From: Candidatus Enterocloster faecavium
GTDB lineage: Bacteria > Bacillota > Clostridia > Lachnospirales > Lachnospiraceae
Length of the DNA stretch: 52,742 bases
NCBI GenBank assembly: GCA_019118585.1
Contig: DWYS01000116.1
Location: forward strand, 1-52,742
Direction of reading: 5' to 3'
The translations under genes and the position numbers were made by a program. How positions within the stretch are numbered: the stretch's first letter is position 1; every line of letters starts with the position of its first letter. The notes under the pieces were generated by a model, which saw nothing but the letters and a program-made list of their open reading frames with translations, did not search any database and was not told the origin of the DNA. This document shows, piece by piece, positions 1 to 9,505 of this stretch.

Positions 1-706
1 AGCCCTGAAGAAAAAAGCCCACCATATTAAAGCGGTACAGTGCAGACAGCCAGATACTTTGATCGATCTGGTCCATCAGCAGTTTTCCGGCTGGCGTGGC
101 AGAAAAAAGCTCCAGAACCAGCGCTGCTACCCAGAGAATCAGCAGTCCCTGAGCAAGTCCCAAAAAAGTTCCCGCGATTTTATTCAATCCATAAATGATC
201 GGAAGACGGGCCAGCAGATCCAGCCACCGGACAATCAGCTGAAGTCCCACAAAAACCAGAATGAATAAAATAGCAGAGCTGATCCAGTTCAGGATAATAT
301 TCGCCACATATGTGCCCACATACTGTGCAAACCGTTCTACTCCCAGAAGACGGTATACTTCCCCATTATTATTCGCGATCAGCGCCTCTTTCATATTTTC
401 CGGCAGTTCCAGCCCTTCAATTGCCAGACGCTGGGCTGACGGCTCGTTTAAAGCCTCCTCGTCCGATTCATGCAGTCCCACGGCTTCCAGCACAAAGCCA
501 GAAACAGCTTCCTGGATATGGGTATTCTGAGCCAGTGTGTCCGTTATATAAGGCGAAGCAAATTTTACGATCGTCAACGTGATCACAAGGGCTCCAATGG
601 AGATGCACTGCTTTAAAAAGCCTCTGTAATGTCCATACAGCATCATTCCGATTAAAAATACAGCTACCGCCGCAGACAGCCAGTGTTCCAAAATCATCTG
701 CTCCAT
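1..706 (-). CDS. CvpA-family-like membrane protein, truncated by the window edge (C-terminus missing)
   Basis: Open minus-strand frame from ATG at 706 (MEQMILEHWLSAAVAVFLIGMMLYGHYRGFLKQ...) to position 1 with no stop, so absent from the ORF track; hydrophobic segments, starts 8 bp after the stop of the next gene. Confidence 0.7.
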   Translation of the reverse strand, partial: MEQMILEHWLSAAVAVFLIGMMLYGHYRGFLKQCISIGALVITLTIVKFASPYITDTLAQNTHIQEAVSGFVLEAVGLHESDEEALNEPSAQRLAIEGLELPENMKEALIANNNGEVYRLLGVERFAQYVGTYVANIILNWISSAILFILVFVGLQLIVRWLDLLARLPIIYGLNKIAGTFLGLAQGLLILWVAALVLELFSATPAGKLLMDQIDQSIWLSALYRFNMVGFFLQG

Positions 707-713
707 TTTTCGT

Positions 714-1553
714 CTATTTCCCTTTGCTGTTTAATACAAATTTTTCCACTGCAGCCGCTACTCCATCCTCATCATTTGACATTGTGATAAAGTCTGCCGC
801 AGCCTTCACTTCTTCCAGTCCATTGACCATGGCAACACCTATGCCTGCTGCCTGAATCATGGACAGGTCATTTCCGCCGTCTCCCAGAGCCATCGTTGCC
901 TCCCGGTCAATTTTCAGATAGTCCGCCAGCCACATTAACGCCCTTCCTTTCGTGGCAGAAGAAGCATTGATCTCCAGATTGTTATAAAGGGATGAGGTGA
1001 TCACCAGATCCGGCTCCTGTTCCAGTTCTCTGCAAAGAGGCTCCCGGTCCTTTAAATCCGCCAGAAAAATGTTGATCTTCTCCACATCCTCCCCCGTCCG
1101 CTCTACGTATTCCAGGATATCCGGCACCACATCCCGGGTAGCGCGGACCATATCCTGCATAACCGCATTTAAACCGAACTCTTCCATATGGTCATAAAAT
1201 CGCGGCTGGCTGATGCCTCTGCCCTTGATATACGGGTCATACATAGCATGATACCGGCTGATCATTTTCATCAGCCGGATTGCTTTCGTATTGGATATGG
1301 TCTGGCGTTCCAGCACCTCCCCGGTCTTTAAGTCCGTTATGGTCCCCCCGTTTGTGGTAATTGCGTAGCGGATACCTGGAATATTCTTGATCTCCGGTAT
1401 GATGCCTGATGCAGACCGCCCTGTGGTGGGGACAATATAGACTCCCCTCCGCGCACAGGCCGAAAGCGCTTCCCGATTCCGGTCAGACAAATGTTTTTGG
1501 GAATCCAGCACCGTTCCATCCAGGTCAAAGGCAACGATTTGTATTGGCTTCAT
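714..1553 (-). CDS. Cof-type HAD-superfamily hydrolase
   Basis: FDLDGTVLDS N-terminal motif and GDGGNDLSMIQAAG C-terminal motif. Confidence 0.92.
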   Translation of the reverse strand: MKPIQIVAFDLDGTVLDSQKHLSDRNREALSACARRGVYIVPTTGRSASGIIPEIKNIPGIRYAITTNGGTITDLKTGEVLERQTISNTKAIRLMKMISRYHAMYDPYIKGRGISQPRFYDHMEEFGLNAVMQDMVRATRDVVPDILEYVERTGEDVEKINIFLADLKDREPLCRELEQEPDLVITSSLYNNLEINASSATKGRALMWLADYLKIDREATMALGDGGNDLSMIQAAGIGVAMVNGLEEVKAAADFITMSNDEDGVAAAVEKFVLNSKGK

Positions 1554-1570
1554 ATTTTTCTCCCTTGATA

Positions 1571-1607
1571 AGCAGCCCCGGAATGCTGCGCTTTCGCAAA
1601 ATTCCGG
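1571..1607 (-). terminator. Stem-loop terminator after the TPR gene
   Basis: CCCCGGAAT...ATTCCGGGG inverted repeat between stop at 1651 and start at 1553. Confidence 0.55.
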
Positions 1608-1650
1608 GGCAGTTTTATAGTCAATGTGTCGCTGTCAGGCCGCCCTTCTC

Positions 1651-3864
1651 TCAGATAAAATGCTCCTCCTTGAGAATCAGGCGCCCCTCTTTATCGTATT
1701 TGGAGGAAAATAATCCTTTCATACGTTTCCCAAGGCTCGGCCGCTCCGCACGGTCTGCCGCTTCCTCGATCAAATCCTCCGCATTTGTCTTAGTCAGAGG
1801 AATTCCATCCTCCTCCATAATTTCAATGCGTTCATAAAGGGCCAGCATGCTCTTTCCGGAAATACTGCAGTCAATCTCACCTGCATACTGACACGCATAC
1901 TGAGCAAATTCGTCAATATCCATCTCCTCTTCCTCATCTGCATCCTCCGTTTCCGGACTCTGCTCATAGGGAGCGGCATATTCTTCTTCCGGAACAGGCT
2001 CGTCCTCCTGCTCATCCTCTTCGTAAAATTCCTCTTCAGGAAGCTCTGCCTCTTCCTCCTTGCGCGGTCTGGCCGGCTCCGGCTGAGCTGCCGGCTGAGG
2101 TGTTGGATGTACCGCCGGCTGAGCTGCCGGAGTTTTTTCCTTGACAGGCTCAGGCTGCCGGCCGGACTCAGGGATTACCTCCTGGGTATTTTCATTCACG
2201 CACCGGAACCGTTTTGCCAGGCCGGGATATTCCTCTTTGATGGCATCCAGCTGTTCCTTATTATCAATGAGAATAACGTTCATACCAGTCTCATCCCGGT
2301 CCATCAGCTGGTCCAGTTCCTCCAGCACATCGTCTCTCATATCTCCTGCATATTCCACGATCAGGTCCTTGCCTACCAGCTGATCGGCCAGAGCCAGAAC
2401 CCCCCGCTTATTCAGCTTTTCTCCCGTAATCTTGGCCGCCTGATTTTTGATGCCAAGCTCACGGTGAATCCTCTTCAGCGCATCTACTGCAATCACCAGA
2501 CCTGCTTCCGGGTCCTCCGACTCCACCATCAAATGGCATGCCACCCGGTCCGATGGTCCGCCTGCCGCTTCCACATCTTCTCCTTTTACCTTTAAACTGC
2601 GGATATCCTTCAGGACCCTCGTCTGAGCATACCTGGCTTCTTCCGAAAATTCTGCACCGGAGATGCGGGACAGCTCCCGGGCCAGATTGGCCTGGACCTC
2701 AGCCTCGTGAACTCTGGCCGCCAGGTCCTCCTCCGTCTGGGGATTCTGCTGCCATGAAGCGGAGGTTTTTCCTGAAACAGGCATTTGGTCAGAGGACGCT
2801 GTTGCAGCTGTTTCGGCAGCAGCAGCCTCCTGGTCAGGTCCGTCATCCTGTACCGTTTTCTCCTCAGGTTCTGCAGACGGCTCTTTTGCCGCCTCAGGCT
2901 GCTGCTCGGTCTCCGCTGCGGCGGCCTGAAGAACGGCAGCTTCCGGCTCTGCTGCCGGCTCCTTTGGCGCAGCTTCCTGTTCAGGAACTGGCTGGGACTC
3001 TTCCTGAGGCTGCTCTTCCTCCTGCTCCGGCCTGGTGTAGAAACGGTAAGGCTGACGTTCTCCGTAAACCGGTGCCTCCTCCTCTTCCGGAGTTTCCTGA
3101 GCCTTAGCAGGGTCTACCCGTCTGGCTCTCTCCGGGCGTCCCGGTTTCTGGCTGTCCATGTCAAAGGTGCCTGTCTCGTACTCCTGCTCCACTTCCCGCA
3201 GCCTTGCTTCGTATTTGTCCCTGTTTTCCTCCAGGTCCATCTGATACTTATTCAAAGGTGCGTACTGGAGCTTTAAATCCATAGCCTTTTCCACATATTT
3301 ACCCAGACCGAACATCAGCATAATCTTGTCGCAGGTGCGGACGCACAGATCGCTCATCCCGGTCTTGCTGTAAAGGGTAGCCAGCTCATACATCCACTTC
3401 TCGTCCAGTTCCACATTGCAATACTGCTCCAGTGTATGGATCAGCTGCTCTGCCGGGGCCCCCTTTGCTTTTAAAATCATATAGCGCAGCAGATACTGCC
3501 TTGCATCGTCGGGAGCCAGATCGCAGAATTCCCGATAATAGTCCTCCGCCTCCGCTGTATTGCCCTGTTTTACAGCCAGCTCCGCCAGCTTATAAAGCAG
3601 CCGTTTGCCGATGGGAGCGCGCTCAAAGGCCAGAAGCAAAATATCCTTTGCCTCCTGATACTCCTCATTTTTCTCGTAAATCGAAGATACCATGGAAAGA
3701 ATGCTTACATTGCGCACTCTTCTCCAGTCAATGGTATCCGCAATCTTCATGGCGGACTCAAAGTCCCCTCTGTTCACCAGCTTTTTAATCTGTTCTACCC
3801 GAACATTAAATTCGTATTTATCCATCTTGCCCATCTCCCTCATCCTGCCTTTCTCCCGAAACAT
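1651..3864 (-). CDS. TPR-repeat protein with long Glu/Pro/Ala-rich linker; function unknown
   Basis: N-terminal helical repeats (AKDILLLAFERAPIGKRLLYKLAELAVKQGNTAEAEDYYREFCDLAPDD), then low-complexity region; start may be 3825 (MDKYEFNVR). Confidence 0.75.
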   Translation of the reverse strand: MFREKGRMREMGKMDKYEFNVRVEQIKKLVNRGDFESAMKIADTIDWRRVRNVSILSMVSSIYEKNEEYQEAKDILLLAFERAPIGKRLLYKLAELAVKQGNTAEAEDYYREFCDLAPDDARQYLLRYMILKAKGAPAEQLIHTLEQYCNVELDEKWMYELATLYSKTGMSDLCVRTCDKIMLMFGLGKYVEKAMDLKLQYAPLNKYQMDLEENRDKYEARLREVEQEYETGTFDMDSQKPGRPERARRVDPAKAQETPEEEEAPVYGERQPYRFYTRPEQEEEQPQEESQPVPEQEAAPKEPAAEPEAAVLQAAAAETEQQPEAAKEPSAEPEEKTVQDDGPDQEAAAAETAATASSDQMPVSGKTSASWQQNPQTEEDLAARVHEAEVQANLARELSRISGAEFSEEARYAQTRVLKDIRSLKVKGEDVEAAGGPSDRVACHLMVESEDPEAGLVIAVDALKRIHRELGIKNQAAKITGEKLNKRGVLALADQLVGKDLIVEYAGDMRDDVLEELDQLMDRDETGMNVILIDNKEQLDAIKEEYPGLAKRFRCVNENTQEVIPESGRQPEPVKEKTPAAQPAVHPTPQPAAQPEPARPRKEEEAELPEEEFYEEDEQEDEPVPEEEYAAPYEQSPETEDADEEEEMDIDEFAQYACQYAGEIDCSISGKSMLALYERIEIMEEDGIPLTKTNAEDLIEEAADRAERPSLGKRMKGLFSSKYDKEGRLILKEEHFI

Positions 3865-4460
3865 TACAGCTCCGTTCTGCCTTCCAGGGCACGAAGCAGG
3901 GTTACCTCGTCTATGTATTCCAAGTCTCCGCCCACCGGCACTCCGCTGGCAATCCTTGTGACTTTAATCCCAGTGGGCTTGATCAGCTTGCTGAGATACA
4001 TTGCCGTGGTCTCTCCTTCCAGACTGGAGTTTGTGGCAATGATCACTTCTTCCACATCCGACTGAAGCCTCTGCATCAGCTCCTTCAGCTTAATATCCCC
4101 AGGGCCGATCCCAAGCATGGGTGAAATGGCTCCATGGAGCACATGATAGACGCCGTCGTATTTCCCCGTCTTTTCATAAGCGGCCAAATCTCTGGTATTC
4201 TCCACCACCATGATCATCTTATGGTTGCGCTTATCACTGCTGCAGATGGGGCACAGCTCCTGGTCGGTCAGCGTAAAGCATTCCCGGCAGTAGCGGATAT
4301 GGTTTCTGGCTTCCGTCATGGCTCCTGCCAGCTCCTCCACCTGCTCTTTGGGCATATTGATGATATGGAAAGCCAGACGCTGGGCGGATTTGGCTCCCAC
4401 TCCGGGGAGCTTAGACAATTCTTCAATTAACTTTGTAATCTGACTGCTGTAATAATCCAT
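3864..4460 (-). CDS. recR: Recombination mediator RecR
   Basis: [32 protein letters not shown] zinc finger, Toprim-like segment; adjacent to ybaB and dnaX. Confidence 0.97.
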   Translation of the reverse strand: MDYYSSQITKLIEELSKLPGVGAKSAQRLAFHIINMPKEQVEELAGAMTEARNHIRYCRECFTLTDQELCPICSSDKRNHKMIMVVENTRDLAAYEKTGKYDGVYHVLHGAISPMLGIGPGDIKLKELMQRLQSDVEEVIIATNSSLEGETTAMYLSKLIKPTGIKVTRIASGVPVGGDLEYIDEVTLLRALEGRTEL

Positions 4461-4816
4461 TAGAAGGGAAAGCCTCCGCCCAGAGCGCCTCCCAAGCCCC
4501 CGGTAAGGCGGGACATCGCCTCGCTGCTGTCCGCCTCCATCTGGCGGAGAGCTTCATTGGCTGCCGCTACGATCAAATCCTCCAGCATCTCGATATCCTC
4601 CGGGTCCACCACCTCAGGAGAAAGCTTTACGGAAAGAATCTCCTTCTTTCCGGATACGGTAACGCTCACCGCACCGCCGCCTGCATTGGCTGTATACTCC
4701 TTTGCCTCCAGTTCCTTTGTCGTCTCCTCCATCTGACGCTGCATGCGCTGAGCCTGCTTCATCAGGTTGCTCATATTGCCGGGCATGCCGCCCGGAAATC
4801 CTCCACGTTTTGCCAT
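4460..4816 (-). CDS. YbaB/EbfC family nucleoid-associated protein
   Basis: [76 protein letters not shown]; dnaX-ybaB-recR order. Confidence 0.95.
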   Translation of the reverse strand: MAKRGGFPGGMPGNMSNLMKQAQRMQRQMEETTKELEAKEYTANAGGGAVSVTVSGKKEILSVKLSPEVVDPEDIEMLEDLIVAAANEALRQMEADSSEAMSRLTGGLGGALGGGFPF

Positions 4817-4887
4817 GGCTGTAATTCCTCCTGTTATTTCCTGTTATATATATAAAATATCAATATACGGGATATCCCGCTTTTTTC

Positions 4888-6564
4888 CTATTCTTCCTCA
4901 TAGGTAATATCCATATGAATCTTTTCTTCCAGTTCTTCCTGAGTCACATAGATGGTATTGAAAGACTCTCCCCTGGCCGCCAGTCTGGTTTTAAAATAAA
5001 TGGAGCGGCCATATTTTTCCTGAACCATGGATTCCAGCTGCCCGATCACCGTAGGCCGCTTTCCCATATCATAATTCATTGAGTCCATAAATACAATAGT
5101 CAAACAGCTGTCTCCGCTGGGTTCCACTACCGTATCGCGAAGATAAGCTCTGGCTCCTCCTCCCAGGGCCCGCACAAGCTTGCCCCACTCATTGCGAATC
5201 AGATTCAGATCCTCCATCTGTGCCTTGGGGAGGGCGACCTGTTTGGGGGGCTGCGGCGCCGAAGGGGAAGCCGGAACATGTTCCCCTGTATTTTGAGGCC
5301 GTGCTCCGGTCCGGGAACCTTCTGGTGTCCCGTCTCCCGGCATTTCCCCGGCCGCCGGTCCCAGTGTCCCCGCCGTCTGAGCCGCCGCAAAGCCAGCCGG
5401 TCTGGCTTCCAGATCCTCCACCTGCTCTTCCAGGAATTTAAGCCGTTCCAGAACAGAATCCAGATTTTCTTCCATAGCAGGCTTTGTGAGACGGATCATC
5501 GCCACCTCGACCAACACCCTCTTCTGGCTGGCGTAGCGGAGCTGATTGGACAAATCCGAGAAAATACGGATGTAGCGCATCAGGGTATTGGAATCTGCAA
5601 GCTCTGCATCCTCCTGGAGCTGCTTCTGGTTCTCTGTGGACATATCCAGGAGTCCCTCCGCATCATCGGTGCTTTTCAGAAGCAGGAGATTGCGCAGATA
5701 CCAGATAAAATCCGTGACAAACTGCCCCAGCTCGCGCCCCTGGACCACCAGCTCCTCCAGCGTCAGTATGGCCTGACGGGTATCTCCCCGTACAACCGCC
5801 CCGAACATCTGGCTGAAAATACCGGAGTCTACGGCCCCCAGCACCTCCAGCACATTGTCATAGGTGAGAAGGGTGCCAAAATGGAAGGCTACGCACTGGT
5901 CCAGAAGACTCAGGGCATCACGCAGAGAGCCATCCGCCGCCTTGGCCACATAGAGGAGCGCTTTATCCTCCACCTGAATATGCTCTGCCTGAGTCAGCTC
6001 CCGCAGACGGTCTGCTATGGTTTCCAGAGAGATGCGCTTGAAATCATAGCGCTGGCACCGCGAAAGGATGGTGATGGGAATTTTGTGCACCTCCGTAGTG
6101 GCCAGAATAAAAATCACATAGGAAGGCGGCTCCTCCAAAGTCTTTAACAGGGCGTTAAAGGCTCCGATGGAAAGCATGTGTACCTCATCGATAATATAAA
6201 CGCGGTAGCGCCCGTCTGTAGGCGGATACTGAACCTGCTCCCGAATATCCCGGATATTTTCCACACCGTTGTTGGAGGCTGCATCAATCTCCACCACATT
6301 CATGGAGGAGCCCTCCAAAATCGCTTTGCAGGAGGGACATTCATTGCAGGGGCTTCCATCTACCGGATTCTGGCAGTTCACTGCCCTGGCAAAAATCTTT
6401 GCAATACTGGTTTTTCCTGTTCCTCTTGTTCCGCAGAACAGGTAGGCATGGCCTACCCGTTCCGAAGTAATTTGATTTTTCAGAGTCTGTACAATGGGGT
6501 CCTGTCCTTTTACATCTTCAAAGGAAATCGGACGCCATTTGCGGTACAATGCCGTATAGGACAT
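4888..6564 (-). CDS. dnaX: DNA polymerase III subunit gamma/tau
   Basis: MSYTALYRKWRP, GTRGTGKTSIAKIFARAVNC Walker A, CNECPSC zinc motif, IIDEVHML. Confidence 0.97.
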   Translation of the reverse strand: MSYTALYRKWRPISFEDVKGQDPIVQTLKNQITSERVGHAYLFCGTRGTGKTSIAKIFARAVNCQNPVDGSPCNECPSCKAILEGSSMNVVEIDAASNNGVENIRDIREQVQYPPTDGRYRVYIIDEVHMLSIGAFNALLKTLEEPPSYVIFILATTEVHKIPITILSRCQRYDFKRISLETIADRLRELTQAEHIQVEDKALLYVAKAADGSLRDALSLLDQCVAFHFGTLLTYDNVLEVLGAVDSGIFSQMFGAVVRGDTRQAILTLEELVVQGRELGQFVTDFIWYLRNLLLLKSTDDAEGLLDMSTENQKQLQEDAELADSNTLMRYIRIFSDLSNQLRYASQKRVLVEVAMIRLTKPAMEENLDSVLERLKFLEEQVEDLEARPAGFAAAQTAGTLGPAAGEMPGDGTPEGSRTGARPQNTGEHVPASPSAPQPPKQVALPKAQMEDLNLIRNEWGKLVRALGGGARAYLRDTVVEPSGDSCLTIVFMDSMNYDMGKRPTVIGQLESMVQEKYGRSIYFKTRLAARGESFNTIYVTQEELEEKIHMDITYEEE

Positions 6565-6567
6565 AGT

Positions 6568-7647
6568 TTATTCATCTCCAAAGCAGATGCCCACCATCTT
6601 GGCTTCCTGAATCATGGCGCATCCCGGGTCTACGGTTTTCAGTTTGCCCGCTACCTCTTTAAGAGGAACCTGCACAATGTCATTGCCGCGGAACGCGACC
6701 ATATAGCCGTACTGTTCCTCTGCAATCAGCCGGGCCGCCTCCGCTCCCAGTCTGGTGGAGATCACCCGGTCATAGGCACAGGGGCTTCCCCCTCTCTGGG
6801 TATGTCCGGGTACCGTAACCCGAACCTCGCTTCCGGTAATTTCTGTGATCCTGGCCCCGATCTCATAAGCCACAGAAGGATAAACAGGGCCGTTCTTTTT
6901 CTTTTCCTTCAGCTGTTTCTTGGTCATGGCCGCCTCTTCCTTCGAGATGGCTCCCTCTGCCACTGCCAGGATGGAAAAATGTTTTCCTGCCTTGGAGCGT
7001 CTGGTAATCGCCTCGCAGACCACATTGATATCGTAGGGGATCTCCGGCAGCAAAATAATGTCTGCCCCTCCGGCCATACCTGCATGGAGGGTCAGCCACC
7101 CTACCTTATGCCCCATCACCTCCACAATGAATACCCGGCGGTGGGAGGCAGCCGTGGTATGGATGCAGTCAATCGCATTGGTAGCGATATTTACCGCGCT
7201 CTGGAAACCGAAGGTCATCTCTGTTCCCCAGAGATCGTTGTCAATGGTCTTGGGAAGGGAAACCACGTTTAATCCTTCCTCGCTGAGCATATTGGCCGTC
7301 TTCTGACTGCCGTTTCCTCCAAGCACAACCAGGCAGTTCAGCTTCAGCTTCCGGTAGGTGTGCTTCATGGATTCTACCTTGTCCAGGCCGTTCTCATCCG
7401 GAACGCGCATCTGCTTAAAGGGCTGTCTGGAAGTCCCCAGGATGGTTCCACCTTCCGTGAGAATTCCGGAGAAATCCGATGGCTGCATAATCTTATAGTT
7501 GGCATAAATCAGTCCCTTATATCCGTCCTCAAATCCGATGATCTCTACGTCGTCATACATGTTGTACAGGGATTTTGCCACGCCCCTCATGGTAGCGTTT
7601 AATGCCTGGCAGTCCCCGCCGCTGGTCAGCATTCCAATTCTTCTCAT
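6568..7647 (-). CDS. 6-phosphofructokinase (PfkA family)
   Basis: MRRIGMLTSGGDCQALNATMRG, PKTIDNDLWGTEMTFGFQSA, GHTQRGGSP. ORF track start is 7692; 7647 is preferred because AAAGGAAG lies just upstream. Confidence 0.93.
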   Translation of the reverse strand: MRRIGMLTSGGDCQALNATMRGVAKSLYNMYDDVEIIGFEDGYKGLIYANYKIMQPSDFSGILTEGGTILGTSRQPFKQMRVPDENGLDKVESMKHTYRKLKLNCLVVLGGNGSQKTANMLSEEGLNVVSLPKTIDNDLWGTEMTFGFQSAVNIATNAIDCIHTTAASHRRVFIVEVMGHKVGWLTLHAGMAGGADIILLPEIPYDINVVCEAITRRSKAGKHFSILAVAEGAISKEEAAMTKKQLKEKKKNGPVYPSVAYEIGARITEITGSEVRVTVPGHTQRGGSPCAYDRVISTRLGAEAARLIAEEQYGYMVAFRGNDIVQVPLKEVAGKLKTVDPGCAMIQEAKMVGICFGDE

Positions 7648-7721
7648 AGGGTACTTCCTTTCTTTTGCGGATTCTTTCCATATGGTTTTCATAATGACAG
7701 GATGCCCCGCTCAATGCTCTC

Positions 7722-7750
7722 ATTATACCGCAAAGGACTTTTGGGGGCAA
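7722..7750 (-). promoter_or_regulatory. Sigma70-like promoter for pfk
   Basis: TTGCCC - 17 bp - TATAAT on the minus strand. Confidence 0.65.
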
Positions 7751-7846
7751 GTAAAAATCCGCCTGGCAGTAATCTCTATGCCGAAAGATACCAGGGCATT
7801 TAAAGGAATTACAGGAAATCAGGTGCCAAGCGCCTGCAGCAGACGC

Positions 7847-7902
7847 AAATATGGCGATGAATCTTAGGAGTCTTCCGGCTCCCAACATCCATCGCCATAT
7901 TT
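7847..7902 (-). terminator. Long stem-loop immediately 3' of the SRP RNA (terminator or processing hairpin)
   Basis: 13-bp perfect inverted repeat AAATATGGCGATG...CATCGCCATATTT plus inner GGAG/CTCC pairing. Confidence 0.6.
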
Positions 7903-7905
7903 TTT

Positions 7906-8175
7906 AAATCCACGCGCTCTGCTTTGTACAGTTACCATGAACGTTACTCATGCAGTTAGCTCAGTCCAGGCTGCCTTACGGCACATGAGAGGTTCCGCTT
8001 AGTGCTGCTGCATTCCTGCCCTGACACGGTTCACGGATTCCCATTGCGCAAGACCCAAACGTCATCACCACTTTCACAAGGCAGCTTCACAGCAAGATGT
8101 CCGGGGCAGAGCATCACCCCTGCTAAGGCGGATTGCAGGTGCAGGGCACCGCCAGCTCCCCGGCTGCGTGGAAAC
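7906..8175 (-). ncRNA. ffs: Signal recognition particle RNA, large Bacillus-type (scRNA/6S-like, with Alu and S domains)
   Basis: Minus strand reads CGGTGCCCTGCACCTGCAATCCGCC...GACGTTTGGGTCTTGCGCAATGGGAATCCGTGAACCGTGTCAGGGCAGGAATGCAGCAGCACTAAGCGGAACCTCTCATGTGCCGTAAGGC...GAGCTAACTGCATGAGTAACG, closely matching the recalled B. subtilis scRNA; terminal helix UCCACGC/GCGUGGA; ends approximate. Confidence 0.95.
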
Positions 8176-8235
8176 TTTATGACTGTTGAATCAAAGGACG
8201 TATCTGCCGCAAATATACGGGAAACACGCTCGTTT

Positions 8236-8264
8236 AGTATAACCTGACGGGGGATATTTGTCAA
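8236..8264 (-). promoter_or_regulatory. SRP RNA promoter
   Basis: Minus strand TTGACA - 17 bp - TATACT about 60 nt upstream of the predicted mature 5' end, consistent with a processed precursor. Confidence 0.85.
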
Positions 8265-8301
8265 GGGTACCTCTGTGAAGTTTCATTAATCCATACATCA
8301 A

Positions 8302-9480
8302 TTATTTCTGTATCTGTATCTTTCCCCTTGTCATGACCAGCTGGATTTCAATATTCTCATTAAACAGCAAAAGATCTGCATCCTTTCCCTGGCATATAGA
8401 CCCCTTCCATCGGTCAATCCCTAAAAGCTTAGCAGGAGTTAGGGTCATCATCTTTACCACCTCATAAAGCGGAGCATCTGTCAAATGGTACATTGTTCTA
8501 ACCAAACGGTCATCCGTTGCCACACTGCCTGCAAATGCCGTTCGGTCCGGCAGTTTTGCTACTCCATCCTCTACGATCGTATCCATACCCGTATCCTTAT
8601 TTCCTAATACATAATGCCCTTCCGGCATGCCAGCCCCTCTCATGGAATCTGTAACCAGACAGATCCTATCTGCACCTTTAATCTTATAAATCAGCTGCAG
8701 CAGTTCTGCCGGTAGATGGCAGCCATCCGCAATCACTTCAACGTATAAATCATCCAATAAATAACCGGCCTCGATTGCCCCTCCAATGCGGAATGCATTT
8801 CTTCTTTGAACTCCTGACATTCCAGAATAAAAATGAGTTAAGGCCGAAATTCCATTCTCATAAGCCTCCATTACTTCACTGCAGGTAGCATCTGAATGGG
8901 CCAGAGAGGCTACAATTCCATGTTCCCTCAAAAATTGCAGAAACTGGTGTCCCCCCTCCAGTTCCACTGCAAATGACCAACGGATAATTCGGTTGCTAAT
9001 CTCCACCGCTTTTATATACTCATCAGGATCTGGGTTTCTCAAATATTTTGGATCCTGAGCTCCCCGCTGGCTATAAGAGAAATAGGGACCTTCCAAATGG
9101 AGTCCTAAAATATGAGGCAGATCGTCCCTCTTCAGTTCCACCTGATTAAACATTTCCAGCGTCTCAAAAAGGGATTCTTTCGTACTAGTAATCGTAGTTG
9201 GAACTAGAGCGGTTGTCCCATGCTCCATATGTTTTCGACATGCCTGATATACCGCTTCCAGACTCCCGTCCATAAAATCTGCATTTCCAGCTCCATGGGT
9301 ATGGATATCAATAAATCCGGGAGACAGATAGTTTCCTTTTCCGTCAATTACCTGATCAGCTTCCATTCGGCAGCTCTTCCCATAGCTCACATCCGCAATT
9401 TTCCCTCCCTGGGTTACAACTTCTCCGTCCCGTATTCCTGTAGGAGTAACAATTCGCACATTGGTAAATTTAATTGACAT
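8302..9480 (-). CDS. nagA: N-acetylglucosamine-6-phosphate deacetylase
   Basis: GFIDIHTHGAGNADFMDG, LGLHLEGPYFS, LAHSDATCSE, LVTDSMRGAGMPEG. Start set to MSIKFTNVRIVTPTG at 9480 (ORF track 9582 would overlap the upstream gene). Confidence 0.93.
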   Translation of the reverse strand: MSIKFTNVRIVTPTGIRDGEVVTQGGKIADVSYGKSCRMEADQVIDGKGNYLSPGFIDIHTHGAGNADFMDGSLEAVYQACRKHMEHGTTALVPTTITSTKESLFETLEMFNQVELKRDDLPHILGLHLEGPYFSYSQRGAQDPKYLRNPDPDEYIKAVEISNRIIRWSFAVELEGGHQFLQFLREHGIVASLAHSDATCSEVMEAYENGISALTHFYSGMSGVQRRNAFRIGGAIEAGYLLDDLYVEVIADGCHLPAELLQLIYKIKGADRICLVTDSMRGAGMPEGHYVLGNKDTGMDTIVEDGVAKLPDRTAFAGSVATDDRLVRTMYHLTDAPLYEVVKMMTLTPAKLLGIDRWKGSICQGKDADLLLFNENIEIQLVMTRGKIQIQK

Positions 9481-9505
9481 CTTTCCGCCCTTCTTTCCAT
9501 CGCTT

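Noticed and set aside
2107-3276. Several plus ORFs with Leu/Pro/Arg-rich translations
   Set aside because: Shadow frames of the Glu/Pro/Ala repeat region of the TPR protein.
4868-4886. CGGGATATCCCG followed by T6 between dnaX and ybaB
   Set aside because: Perfect palindrome leaves only a 4-bp stem; T-run is on the non-coding direction; too weak to call a terminator.
5278-7272. 289-aa and 364-aa plus ORFs
   Set aside because: Antisense to dnaX and pfk; no domain, no RBS/promoter support.
7553-7888. 111-aa minus ORF upstream of pfk
   Set aside because: Overlaps the pfk coding start and promoter in another frame; no recognisable domain.
8002-8264. ORFs 8002-8247 (+) and 8031-8264 (-)
   Set aside because: Both overlap the SRP RNA gene and its leader; no protein-like composition.
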